Assembly (NCBI RefSeq): GCF_000001735.4
Contig: NC_003076.8
Span: forward strand, 16,619,835 to 16,683,834
Length of the DNA: 64,000 nucleotides
DNA from: Arabidopsis thaliana
Taxonomy: Eukaryota > Streptophyta > Magnoliopsida > Brassicales > Brassicaceae
Direction: 5' to 3'
Shown here: positions 47,277 to 59,891 of the stretch, piece after piece
Layout of the letters: each line of letters begins with the position of its first letter
Numbering within the stretch: the stretch's first letter is position 1
Notes under the pieces: model-generated
Seen by the model: the letters and a program-made list of their open reading frames with translations, nothing else
Database searches by the model: none
What the model was told of the DNA's origin: nothing
Translations under genes and position numbers: made by a program

Positions 47277-47601
47277 TGTTGCGATATGAAGAGAGAGAGA
47301 GAGATAGTGGTTTAGGGTTTTGACGGAGGTTGGTGGTGATGGGGGAGAGAGAGTGGCGGAGATATTTATACGGTGAAAGTGACGGACTCGTCGATGGAGC
47401 CAAGAGACAATCAAAAGGCTGACTTAACAAACTGGTGAAGAGTTTTTGTTAGGTGAAGATGACGCTCTTTATTTACGACGCCGTTTTCGTTTCTTTAGTT
47501 ATATAATTATGTAACTTTCGGTTTGGAATTTTGATTAACCGAGTCGAATTGGTCCGAACCAAAGTAAACCAGTTTAAAATACGGTAAAATTAGAAAAAAC
47601 A

Positions 47602-47673
47602 TAGCAGAGCCAGGTTTCGATCCTGGGACCTGTGGGTTATGGGCCCACCACGCTTCCGCTGCGCCACTCTGCT
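47602..47673 (-). tRNA. tRNA-Met (CAT), initiator type
   Basis: A 72-nt tRNA on the minus strand. The acceptor AGCAGAG pairs with CTCTGCT, the D-arm reads GTGGCGCAGCGGAAGCG, the anticodon stem GTGGG/CCCAC with a CCCATAA loop gives anticodon CAT, and the T-arm is CCAGGATCGAAACCTGG. The GGG/CCC stem and the GATCGAAA T-loop fit eukaryotic initiator tRNA-Met. It lies about 330 bp upstream of PGD3 on the same strand. The A/B promoter boxes are intact. Confidence 0.95.
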
Positions 47674-48284
47674 TTGTTGATACTTTTTTCTTATTTATAA
47701 AATATAAATACATACAAAAGGGAAAATGTAAAAGAAAAAATCCATTTTGGTAATAATCAGTGTTTTGGGTGGGAAAATCTAATAGAAGAAGAAAACGACC
47801 ACGATGTGTTTGCGGCTAAAACCATGCTTATTCACTTAAGATAATACTATAACGAAGATTTTTTTGCCGGCTTAACGACCGGCGTATCTTTTCTACTCGC
47901 ATTTAAAAATGATTAGCTATATACTAAAATACAATTTTCTTCTGTTACAAAAGATTCTCTGTTCCATGATAGAGACGAAACATTTTTCAACAATGGCTGA
48001 GATGATATATATTTGGCTTTTCTGCTTCGAGAGGAACAAGAGGAAGAACCATTTGCTTGACTTCTTGAGAAGATTCAGAGTTTCTCCGTTCTCTATATGC
48101 TCTCCATCGGAAAGTCAATATAACCGGCTCTCGGGCCCATTGGAAAGAGCATCATCCTAAGCTCTCTACCAGGTTTGACCAAGCTTATAGCCTTGGAGAA
48201 CATTTGATTTCGATCTTGACGCTTTAAATTACCTCTACAAGTGTTTGCTTTCCTGTTGAACATTCTGGGTGCAATCGAGCGGAG

Positions 48285-49364
48285 ATGATGGCTTGTTGCT
48301 TGCGAAATAAACGGCGCATGAAAGGTAAACTCTCATGGAAGTCAAAGAAGAGAGATTTGTCTCATTCAGGAAACTGGGCACCAGAAGATGACAATGATGA
48401 AGGGAAAATCGTTTTCTTTGGAGGAAGTAACTATACCTTTGATTTGGATGATTTGTTAGCTGCATCTGCAGAAATTTTGGGGAAAGGCGCTCATGTTACA
48501 ACCTACAAAGTAGCTGTGGAAGACACAGCCACGGTAGTAGTGAAGAGATTGGAGGAGGTGGTTGTTGGGAGAAGAGAGTTTGAGCAACAAATGGAGATCG
48601 TTGGTAGAATCAGGCATGATAATGTAGCCGAGCTTAAAGCCTACTACTATTCCAAGATCGATAAGCTCGCTGTTTACAGTTATTACAGTCAAGGAAACCT
48701 ATTTGAGATGCTGCACGGTAAGCTATCTTTCTGTATTCCGTTGTCTATGCTTCTTTGGTATGCAGTATCGAAAACCAATAACTCAACTTTTGCAGGAGAG
48801 AGCCAAGTACCTTTAGATTGGGAGTCCCGTTTAAGAATCGCCATTGGTGCAGCAAGAGGGTTGGCTATAATCCACGAAGCAGACGACGGGAAGTTTGTCC
48901 ACGGTAACATCAAATCCTCCAATATCTTCACGAACTCGAAATGCTACGGCTGCATCTGCGATCTCGGCTTAACACACATCACGAAATCTCTCCCGCAGAC
49001 TACCTTACGTTCTTCGGGTTACCACGCACCTGAGATAACAGATACAAGAAAGTCCACACAGTTCTCTGATGTATACAGCTTCGGGGTGGTGTTACTCGAG
49101 CTTCTAACAGGGAAATCACCCGCGAGTCCGCTATCACTAGACGAAAACATGGACTTGGCGAGCTGGATAAGGTCAGTGGTGTCGAAAGAGTGGACAGGAG
49201 AAGTATTCGATAATGAGCTAATGATGCAAATGGGTATAGAAGAAGAGTTGGTTGAGATGTTGCAAATAGGTTTGGCTTGTGTTGCCTTAAAACCTCAAGA
49301 TCGACCTCATATAACACACATTGTAAAATTGATACAAGACATTCCAACAAACTTCAATCTTTAA
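48285..49364 (+). CDS. Receptor-like kinase family protein lacking the ectodomain (probable pseudokinase)
   Basis: Kinase domain of the LRR-RLK subfamily III type without signal peptide, LRRs or transmembrane segment. It opens with a basic juxtamembrane stretch (MMACCLRNKRRMKGKLSWKS) and FGGSNYTFDLDDLLAASAEI typical of that subfamily. The ATP Lys is present (VVVKRL, K87). However, HRD is replaced by HGN (VHGNIKSSN) and DFG by DLG (ICDLGL), so catalysis is unlikely; this is usual in subfamily III. The frame continues through 48718-48795, which has GT-AG ends and length 78, so two products (333 and 359 residues) are possible. The C-lobe is complete to DIPTNFNL. The ATG pair at 48285 was taken as the start; no upstream in-frame ATG gives a family sequence. 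Confidence 0.88.
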   Translation: MMACCLRNKRRMKGKLSWKSKKRDLSHSGNWAPEDDNDEGKIVFFGGSNYTFDLDDLLAASAEILGKGAHVTTYKVAVEDTATVVVKRLEEVVVGRREFEQQMEIVGRIRHDNVAELKAYYYSKIDKLAVYSYYSQGNLFEMLHGKLSFCIPLSMLLWYAVSKTNNSTFAGESQVPLDWESRLRIAIGAARGLAIIHEADDGKFVHGNIKSSNIFTNSKCYGCICDLGLTHITKSLPQTTLRSSGYHAPEITDTRKSTQFSDVYSFGVVLLELLTGKSPASPLSLDENMDLASWIRSVVSKEWTGEVFDNELMMQMGIEEELVEMLQIGLACVALKPQDRPHITHIVKLIQDIPTNFNL

Positions 49365-49584
49365 AGCAATTCCCAGATTTTCAAAACATAAAATTCGATT
49401 TCACATTATATCATAAGCTAAAGTTATTCAATACAGTACCATAGAGAAAGTATTCAAAAACTAGCTAATGAAAAAAGCATAAAAGAAGATTCGGCGAATC
49501 TAAGAACACGCGTAAAGATATGAAGAAGCCAAACCAGAGGAAGACCGATTCGATTGATTTAGGTTGATGATGAAATTGGATGGA

Positions 49585-49812
49585 TCAGACAGGGCTAAGG
49601 AGCTGGAAGAGATGAGGTTTGGGATCGGAGTTCATGCCGACGAAGATGACCAGAGGGATGAAGCCATAGTGAGTGACGACTTTAGCCTTCTTCAATGACC
49701 AATTGGTCCATTCCTTAACGACATCAAACTTGGATTTGTCATCGGAAGAGGAAGCTCCCTTTGATCCTTTGCCTTTTCCTTTGTTGACCTTCAACGATAT
49801 TGTAGACTCCAT
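49585..49812 (-). CDS. TOM7-1: TOM7, mitochondrial outer membrane translocase subunit
   Basis: Small subunit of the TOM complex that imports precursor proteins across the outer mitochondrial membrane. Single exon, 75 residues, the usual plant TOM7 length. A basic Gly/Lys/Ser-rich cytosolic part ([20 protein letters not shown]) is followed by the conserved core [20 protein letters not shown] and a tail-anchor-like hydrophobic helix, [10 protein letters not shown]. The end [15 protein letters not shown] fits plant TOM7 with a conserved Pro-Lys-Pro. The ATG at 49812 is the only good start. It converges with the pseudokinase gene at 49364, leaving about 220 bp between stops. Confidence 0.94.
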   Translation of the reverse strand: MESTISLKVNKGKGKGSKGASSSDDKSKFDVVKEWTNWSLKKAKVVTHYGFIPLVIFVGMNSDPKPHLFQLLSPV

Positions 49813-50291
49813 TGATTCCGATCTCAGAGTTTCTCTCGATTGCGGAGATTTTGTTTTTGCTCGAATCCGAAAACCCTAAAGGACCTTTACAAAAGTTAGC
49901 GGTGAAGTCTCTGAATGATATAGAGGGTTCTAACCGACCTTCTATTTTTAAAAGTTAACATTTTTCCTAATTACAAATTTGGCAAATCTTATTGGGTAAA
50001 AGAAGATAGTTTTAAATGTTACTTTTTTTTACTGTGGCATAACTCATAAGAATACTCATAAGCTTCGGGTCAAGCTTACGATTTTGTCTATGTACAAAGG
50101 TTATAGTAAAGCCAATGTCTAGGTCTTGAGTTACCACTACTTTTTTACTTTGGTGAAAGATACGAAAGACTGAATCAAGTTGAGACTGTATTTGGTGTCC
50201 GAGATTATGGTTTTGAGTTTTGACAAACAAATCAGTTAAAATAGTATACTGTATACGGCACATAATAGTGAAGGCAGATAATGATTTAATA

Positions 50292-53200
50292 TCAGAACAT
50301 ATGGTCTTCGTCGTCGTAAGAGAAGATAATCTTCTTACCGCAGAATTCGGTCCTCTCGCTCAACATCTCATATTCCTTCTGTTTCTTCAGAAGACTTTCT
50401 CGTTCGTGCCTGGAATAAAAAAAAAAAAAAAACCCATTGTAATCTCTCCTTGTATACCACAAACTTCACCCAATGTGCTATTGACAACAATACTCGAAAG
50501 GCAAATAGTTAAATCCCTTACCAAAGTTTCTCTGCATGGTTGTACCTAATTAACAAAGAAAATAAAATAGCATTAATCTTTTGTAATGACACATCAAAAC
50601 TATAGAGATAATTTAGAGAAACTAATCTCCATATGGAAAAAACAATTTACTTGGGTCGGAGAGGGTATGGAGCTAACTCAACCACGTCAAGAAAAATCTC
50701 ACGACTGCGCAAATTTTCACCATTCATCTTTTGCAGCGCCTATAGTACAAAATATTTGATTAGTTTTCGTACTTTCGAAATACACTACTTTCGAAATGAC
50801 TACAATACTTTTTTATCATTACTATAAACTACTCTCACCTTCTGTGCTTCGTTAACAGAAGCAAACTCAACAAAGCCACAGCCCACATGCTCACCCCTGT
50901 GGTTTACAATAAGTCGAACACGAACAACTTCTGCAACATCTTTAAAAAACTTGATGCTGTAAAAATGGATGAAAAAATATCCGTCATGAAAAACTTGCTC
51001 AAAGAACGAAAGAGGAAATTAAAGGTTGCTACTTACATATGTGATATTTTAGTTCTGGGTGAGAGATTGGCAACAAAGAGCGTCTTTTTTCTTACGGCAA
51101 ATTCCTGTATTTAACAGCCAACTGTGTTAGCACGACTCTAAGGAGTAAATGACTTCAATTTGCATATCAACGAAAGGTCGATTTATCCCCAAAATAAGTC
51201 ATCTTTCTACTTTGTGGCAACAGTTCTGTTATTAAACGTTTCCTCTGAGCCTGAAGATAATAAGAAGAGGTACCTCAACAAGAGCGGGAGTGTCATCAAG
51301 TCCTTCCTCTGTCTCATTTTCTTCTATCAGAAGGCTTTCTCGTCGAAGGTAGTCTTCGTACCTAGCATATCAAATATGCATTGTGATCACTCCATGTATA
51401 CCAAGAACTTCACCCAATGTGCTCTTGCTAATAAACTCAAGATGCAAATAGTTAAATCACTTACCAAACCTTGTGATGTATGCAATACCTAATTAACAAA
51501 AATAATAGTGTTAGTATTCTATAGACTATAATGGCATCAAAACTCTAGGAATAAGTTACACCCAGAGTCACATAAACAAATCTTTATAACATGGAAATCA
51601 ATTTACTTGGGTGGAGGGTATGGAACCATCTTAGCCACTTCAAGAAAAATCTTGCAATCGTTCAAATATTCACCGTTTTTCGTTTCCAACGCCTTCAGTA
51701 TGAAAGATTTGATCAGCAATCGTACTTCTCAAATGACTACTTATTTTTCATCACTACTGTAAAACTAACTCTGACCATCTTTGCTTCGTTAGCAGAACCA
51801 AACTCTACAAAGGCACAGCCCACATGCTTGCCTGTGTGGTTTAGAATAAGCCGAACATGAACAACTTCTCCAACATCTTTGAAGAAATTTATGCTGAAAA
51901 AGTGGAGAAGAAAATATTAGTCATGAAAAACTTGCTCCAAGAACGAAAGAGGAAATTAAAGGTGCTACTTACATATGCGTTATTTCAGTTTTGCGTGAGA
52001 GATGGGCAACAAAGAGCGTCTTTTTCCTTACGCCAACTGCCTGAATTTAAAGCCAAGTGTGTTAGCACGACTCTTAGGAGAAAAAGACTTTAATTGCATA
52101 ACAAGAAAAAGTAGCCACATCTAAAGATTCATCATTCATCTCCAGAATAAGTCACATGTTTCGTCTTTGTGGCACATTTCTGTTTATTAAACGCTAACAT
52201 ATTTTGAAGATAGTAAGCACAAGTACCTCAACAAATTCAGGAGGTGTCTCATCTTCATCTATCGGAAGGCTTTCTCGTCGAAGGTAGTCTTCGTAACTGA
52301 AATATCAAAAACCGTAAGTGATCTCTCCATGTATATCAAAAACTTCACCCAATGTGCTCTTGATAACAAAACACAAGGCAGAAAATAGTTAGATCCCTTA
52401 CCAAAGCTTCTCTACAAGGTTGTACCTAATTAACAAAAATAATATGGTTAGTCTTCTGTAATGGCATCAAAACTCTAGCAATAAGTTACAATCAGTGTTA
52501 CAGAAAAAAATCTCCAAAACATGGATAGTCTATTTACTTGGGTCCTGGAGGGTATGGAGCTGTCTTAGCCACATCAATAAAAATCTTATGATCGTGCAAA
52601 TATTCACCATTCTTGTTCTCCAGTGCCTATCGTATAAAGATTTAATCAGCTATCGTATTTTCAAATAACTATACTCTACTTTTCAAATTACTTTTAATAC
52701 AATTTTCATCATTACTACAAAACTACTCTCACCTTTTTTGTTTCGTCAGCAGAAGCAAACTCAACAAAGCCATAACCCACATGCTTACCTTCATGGTTTA
52801 CCATAAGTCGAATACTTACAACTTCTCCAACACAATTGAAGAAATCGAAGCTGTAAAAGTGGAGGGTAGAATATCAGTCATGAAAAGACTTGCCCCGAGA
52901 ACGAAAGTGGAAATTAAAAGTAGTACTTACATATCTGATATTTTAGTTTGAGGAGAAAGATTGGCAACAAAGAGTACTTCCTGAATTTAACAACCAAGTG
53001 TGTTAGCACGATTTGTAAGGAGAAAAAGATTTTCATTGCATAACAACAAAAAGTAGCCTCATCTGAAGACTCATTCCCAAATAAGTCATCTTTCGACTTT
53101 GTGGCAACAGTTCTGTTATTAAGCATGACTTATTTTGAAGGTAATAAGAACAGGTACCTCAACAGAATTAGGAGGTCTCTCATCTTCTTCTATTGGATGG

Positions 53201-54355
53201 CTTTCTAGTCTACGGTAGTCTTTGTCCCTGGAATATCAAAAACCCTTGTGATCTCTCCACGTATACCAAAAACTTCACCTAATGTGCTCAAAAGGCAAAT
53301 AGTATAATCCCTTACCAAACCTTGTGATCTATGCAATACCTAATTAGCAAAAAAATAATATTGGCGTTAGTCTTTACTGTAATGGCATCAAAACTCTAGC
53401 AATGAGTTAAAACCAGTGTTACATAAATCAATTTACTTGGGTGGAAGGTATGTAGCTTTCTTATTAGCCACATCAAGAAAAATCTTATTATTGTCTAAAC
53501 ATTCACCGTTCTTCTTTTGCAGCGCCTACAACAAAAAAGATTTAATCAGCAATCCTACTTTCAAATAACTACTCGTACAATTTTTCATCATTACTATAAA
53601 AAACCCTCACCTCCTCTGCTTCATTAACAGAAGCAAACTCAACAAAGCCACAACCCACAAGCTTACCCTTGAGGTTTACAATAAGTTGAACACGAACAAC
53701 TTCTCCAACCTTTTTGAAGAAATCGATGCTGCAAAAGTAGATGATTAGTCATGAAAAACTGGATCCGAGAACAGAGGAAATTAAAGGTACTACTTACATA
53801 TTTGGTATTTTAGTTTCATAAGGGAGATTGGCAACAAAGAGCGTCTTCTCTCTTACTGCAGCTTCCTGATTATTAACAGGCAAGTCTTAAATTGCATAAC
53901 AAACCGAAAAAAAGTAGCTTAATTGAACATAAAACTTGTACAATACATGTAACAAACAGTCCAACATTATAATGATCAAAAATTAAACCTTGACTGAGAT
54001 TAAATTAGCCTGATCAGACTTTGTCACCAACAAGTCGTTCTGCTGGAGACTAAAAGCAATAGCTTTCGTTGTCACCTGTTGTTACATGAGTAGCCGCAAT
54101 TAGAAAAAGGCAGAGTAAAGAAAATTGGTCTGAAAGAAGAAGAGGAATCCGAACATATGAGGTTTACCTTCTTCTTGTTTATTTTCTTATGTCTCTTGAG
54201 AATTGGGTTGGCCTCCAAACCATATTGCGGGTTACGCTTACCTAAAGGAAGAGTAGCAAAAACTTCTTAGAACCAAGTAAGTTGGTATAAAACAACATTA
54301 GATAAGAGATCATAAACCACCAAAAAAACAAACCCTGGGAGTTAGATTTGACCAT
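50292..54355 (-). CDS. RNA-binding protein with four RRM modules
   Basis: Predicted RNA-binding protein, annotated in Arabidopsis as polyadenylate-binding-like (At5g41690 as I recall); the target is unknown. It starts at 54355 (MVKSNSQ|GKRNPQYGLEANPILKR) and ends at 50292 after KKIIFSYDDEDHMF. Four RRM modules in tandem, each spread over about 4-5 small exons. RNP2 is variants of KTLFVANLSP and RNP1 variants of VGCGFVEFAS (aromatic residues kept). Module RNP2 positions: about 53830, 52970, 52010 and 51070. Each is followed by a linker ending in a YEDYLRRESL-like unit. Introns recur at the same places, so the modules arose by duplication of an exon block. Module 2 reads EVLFVANLSP, with the basic lead-in missing. 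Confidence 0.88.
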
Positions 54356-54450
54356 CACGGAGAAGATGAAAGCAGGAGGTTTAAAGGGGTTTATGTCTTC
54401 TTTCCGGGAAGAGTCCGTTGAGCGCAAGCAATACGTTGTAAAGTAAATAA

Positions 54451-54552
54451 CCCTAAGCTACGTTTTATTTATAGAAAACAATCAAAGGAAATGTTTTGGT
54501 TTGGGCTGGGCTGGGCTTTCATTGTACCTGCTTAAGAGGCCCAAGGCCCAAC
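54451..54552 (-). promoter_or_regulatory. Telo-box and site II repeats upstream of the four-RRM gene
   Basis: AACCCTAA-type telo-box near 54450-54457, then a run of GGGCTGGGCTGGGCT (54503-54517), and GGCCCA repeated near 54538-54551. The group sits about 95-200 bp upstream of the ATG at 54355, a common arrangement in Arabidopsis genes for translation and RNA metabolism. Inferred promoter. Confidence 0.5.
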
Positions 54553-56237
54553 ATGCTTCTTCTTTTTCGTCTACCTCCAAATCAGCCCAGTGTGTTTGTT
54601 CTGGAATTCATAATTCATAGTTTCCGATTAAAAAGCAAGAGACCAGGTACAATCTCAACCTGTGGATTGCATGATAAAGATGATTTTAATCGGAAACCGT
54701 AACGATTCAAAATTGAAACAAAAGTATTCATTGAGGATATCAAAATTCGATAACCTAACGCATGTGTCTCGAATTAGAGAAATCAAATAGTGTTTTCTGG
54801 GCAAAATCAAAACCAATCGACACAAATCGATCTTTTGCGAAAAAAATACTAAAAAGAAAGGCAAACCCGTGTAAACTTCATCTTAATCTCATGAGTAAGA
54901 GTTTCCAGATAAGCATATCTCCGTGATGAAACTTTCTCCATTCCATTACCACCACTGATTGAAGATGCGATCACCGGAAAACAACCCAAAAAGCAAACAC
55001 CGTCTCCATCTATCGGTAAGGAGAATTCGAGAGATTGATCACAGAGTAAGACGAGAGACTCTTTCGATTAATGCTCTCATTGTTCTCATCTGAGAATTCC
55101 CATGGCCACGGCAAATTGTGGTAGCGGCGGAGGAGAAACGGTGAGAGCTTGTTGCGCATCTCAAAAAGAATGAATACATAAACCGAACTATACCGACCCA
55201 AATTGAAATATAGAAACTGATATAAACCGAACTATACCGAGCCAAATTGGAATTTTTGAAATTGGAATAAAACTGAACCGAGCCAAATAGTCTCGCACTC
55301 TCACCAAACCCAGTTATCTTATTAAATTTTCACCAAATCCAGTTTATCTTAATGCATATCCTATCTTTTCATTAGTCCATAACTAATTCGTTGATTATTG
55401 TTCATTAGATATTTGCAGTAATACAAATCCCACTATGACAACATGATGACTCGCATAATATGACATTCAACTATTGTGAGATTACAAAATTTAAAGATAT
55501 TTTACTTCTTTTTTTTCCAAAATAAAATTTACATTCTATTGATAAAATGTAATTAGTATGGATAAATTAGAATCATAAAACATTAGTTTGAGATAGAGAT
55601 TTAAAATAATCATGTCACAAAAACTAGATAAAATTTCATTAATTATGATTGGTTATCTGGTTTCATTTTTTATTTTTTACAAAAATATAATCAGCCGTTC
55701 ATATCTCTACACTTGGCTATAGAAATAGAGAAATATCAAATATGTACCAAAGAGGACAATTTTACAATTGAAAATTCATCGTGATTCAGAATCATTTGGA
55801 ATCTAAGTGGGGTCAAATCAAATATAGCCCACCCTTTATAATTTCTTAAAAAAATTAGATAGTATTTTAAAATTATAATGTTTACAGATATTTCTTAAGC
55901 AGCCATTATTACTAAAATAAATCATAGTTTATCCAATTAAATTATTCGCTTCCGTTTCTTAAAGCATAAAAACCAAAACTTTCTCTTTCGTTTTGCTTTC
56001 TTCCAATCATCTGCAGGAGTGAATCGCAAAACCAAATTTGGAGGATTCTTTCTGAGGTATCAAAGCTTTCTCCTTTTGATTAACCCACACGAGAAAAAGC
56101 TCTCTTCTTTTGTAGGAATTCAAAAAGCTCGTCTCTTCTTGTTCGATTCAATCAGATTAGAAAAAGTTTCTGGATTTGAGCTGGATTGATCTAGGTTTAA
56201 CTTGGATTACTTTTTGTAGGGGTTTCTCAGTGAGAAA
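54553..56237. other. Intergenic region between the four-RRM gene and UBC8
   Basis: About 1.7 kb, mostly AT-rich. Near 55178-55275 the phrase ACCGAACTATACCGA and related ACCGA/AACTGA units recur as a short imperfect direct repeat. From about 55975 the sequence is UBC8 5' leader: the segment around 56020-56225 has pyrimidine-rich tracts and probable 5' UTR introns. No other gene is supported. Confidence 0.4.
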
Positions 56238-57389
<1,152 letters not shown>

Positions 57390-57992
57390 ACAAAGATTCG
57401 TATGCTTCAGCACCTGTTTATGTTTTCATGTCTGTTTCTTTCTTCTTCTTGTTTTAACTTTAATAAAAATGTCTAAAATATCAACTTTTTCGTCTGTACT
57501 ATATATGTTTATGGGTTTTATTATCATCATCTTTATCTGAAATTTGAAGATGGAATTCTAAAGCTTGAAGGTTATTTGTTAAAGTTTATTTACTAGTGAG
57601 TGATGAGAAACATTGTGTTGTTGTTCATTTCATTTTTTCTTTGTCAGGAATATTCATTGACTTGTTTTCTTTCCCAATATTTTATTTTACCACAAATATG
57701 TAGCTTATAATCACTATCTCGTAGACACACCGTCGTTAACTACGAGAAAAAAAAGAACAGACCATTTTACCAAACTGTTGTCTTTTGCCGACGAAGTCAC
57801 CGAAGCCGGCGGCGGAAGAAAAGGTAAAATTACAAAAACTCTCTTCTGCAAAGTGACCATTTTTCACAGTGCTAAGTACAAATTTGTAGTCTTTAACCTC
57901 ACTCACAGTTCATATATGTCGCATTTTGCATCAACAACAAAAAAAAACCTAATCTTTAGGGTTTATTTCTATTTGAAGGTTTTGTGGTGTTC
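57390..57992. other. UBC8 3' flank and leader of the transposase-derived locus
   Basis: Contains the UBC8 3' UTR and then what looks like a short GC-rich leader exon (about 57780-57822, GAAGCCGGCGGCGGAAG) followed by a GTAAAA donor. A possible acceptor TTTGAAG lies at about 57973-57979, just before the ATG of the next locus. A spliced 5' UTR there is inferred. Confidence 0.35.
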
Positions 57993-59891
57993 ATGGATAC
58001 AAGAAAGATTCCGTTGTTCTGCTATTGGAATGGTTGTATTAAAGATGGTCCTGATGGTCCGTTCTATGAAGGGTCAAGTCCAAGAGGGATCAGAGTTGAT
58101 AGCAAAATCGAACTATCCAATTTGTTGGATGATCTGCATCGACTTACTGGTTTTGAAAAGGGAAAGTTTCAGATTGATTTGATTGGTAGGTACCCTTCCA
58201 TTGTTCAACAACAGATGGTCAAGTATGTGCGTTTGCCCATTGTGGACGATTGTAGTTTGGAGATGATGCTTGAGGTACCATGCTACCATCCATCTATCAA
58301 CAGTCTGGAGGTGTATTTAGAGATCAAACCGTTTTCTGATGAAGTTACTGTTTCTATATCTCATCAGTCCCCATTGGAAAGTAATGTGCCCCGAAAGCGT
58401 TATCGGCAAGAGGATGCTAGTAGTGTCAATGCAGATGTAAATGTGAGTGGGAGAAATACTAAACTAGGAAGTCCTCCGGAGGATAACCATAATGGTTGGA
58501 TTGAAGATGAGGAGAGTACGGATGTCGGAAACTCTGGTGATAATGGGGTCGCACAGAAGGATTCGAAAATGAAAAAGCCAACTCTAACGGAAGGCGTCAG
58601 TGATAGTGTCTCGAAGCAGTTGATTTTCTCTAGTTCATGGCTCGATGAAAGTGAGTTGCATGTTGGGATGATTTTTAGAGGTAAAGATGAGCTGGCGAAA
58701 GCAGTGAAGTTGTACTCTAATAGAAGGCAACGTGAATACAATGTATTCGAAATCCCCATTACGGGTACCTTTCAATCAGGGTGCAAGAACTACTGTAGAT
58801 GGTTTCTCAAGGCAGCTAAAACGAATGGAAATGGCTTCAAGATAACAGAATACACAGGTCCACATGCTTGTAAGCCAGCAGATGTGGGCTCAGATTTCCT
58901 GGCAGGTGAAATTGAATGTCTAGTAAAGGTTCAGCCCTCGCTCTCAATTGTAGAGCTGAACAATTGGGTGAAAGAAGCATTTGGCTACACAGTCTCGTAT
59001 GCTAATATGTGGAAGGCTAAAAAGGAAGCGATCTCTGCAATCTTGGGAGATTTGGACAAGAGTTTTAGCGTATTGCCCAAGTTCATGGCTGCCCTTGGCT
59101 CATCTAACAAGATGCTTTTGGAATGGCAATATGATCTTTTTCCTGATCCCAAAAATGCATCCTTTCGTTCTGTGTTTTGGGCGTTTCAGCAGTCAGTTGA
59201 AGGGTTTCCTCACTGCAGACCTCTCATTTTAGTAGATACAGTAGACTTGAGTGGTAAATACCCTGGAAAATTGTTGGTTGCAGCGGGATTAGATGCCGAA
59301 AACAGCCTTTTCCCACTTGCGTTTGCCATTACTACCCAAGAAGATTTGTCAGCTGATACTTGGCGTTGGTTCTTTTCGTGCATCAGAAAGAAAGTAACGC
59401 AGAGGGAAGGCATTTGTCTAATTCTGTCTTAGGCAACTTGTATCTTGCTAATCTTTGATCACCTGGCAGAGCTTTTCAAACTGCGACATGGTCTTCTCCA
59501 GGAATCAATGAAAAACAGAAGAGAGGTCTATGCTAAACATGTCATGACAAAGCTTGAAGAGTCTATAACACACGATGTCCTGCCATTAGACCAGTCTGGA
59601 CAGAGGTTTCAGGTCACGGAAGTGATGCAAGTTGGAAACATGAAATTCTTTGTTCATCGCAGCGATCGGGCTTGCACATGTGGGATATGGCAACTTTACA
59701 GATATCCGTGTTCGCACGTGATAGCGGTTTTCAGGAGGCTGAACATTGATCACTTGCAGTATGTAAATAAATTCTACAACACAGAGAGTTTTCTTGGAGT
59801 TTACGCTGCTGATTTTAATCCGCTTCCGGGAGTCTCCGTTGGCAAGAAGCTTTCGCAGTTCCAAAAATGTTCCCTCCTCGAAGTCGTATGA
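57993..59891 (+). pseudogene. Mutator-like (MuDR) transposase-derived gene with internal gap
   Basis: DNA transposon-derived protein of the MUDR type. The first block (57993-59432) encodes a PB1-like N-terminal domain (PLFCYWNGCIKDGPDGPFYE and following). Then come a Ser/Asp-rich linker, the MuDR zinc-binding region (LHVGMIFRGKDELAKAVKLY) and the start of the DDE domain, with the first Asp in RPLILVDTVDLSGKYPGKLL. The frame stops with ICLILS then TAG (59430-59432). The same frame continues (59433-59891) straight into LLIFDHLAELFKL and the SWIM zinc finger CTCGIWQLYRYPCSH. The expected stretch with the second Asp and the Glu of the catalytic triad is absent, so an internal deletion is likely and transposition activity cannot be expected. 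No terminal inverted repeats were found. It may be a decayed, formerly domesticated MUSTANG-like gene, or part of a decayed element. Confidence 0.75.

Noticed and set aside
50292-54355. The four repeated RRM blocks as a tandem array of separate genes or a CRISPR-like repeat
   Set aside because: The reading frame joins through spliced exons with one start and one stop; units are coding modules of about 0.9 kb, not short repeats with spacers.
58400-58759. 119-codon minus-strand frame
   Set aside because: Antisense to the linker of the MuDR-derived gene; Ser-rich by mirror of Glu/Asp codons, no signal of its own.
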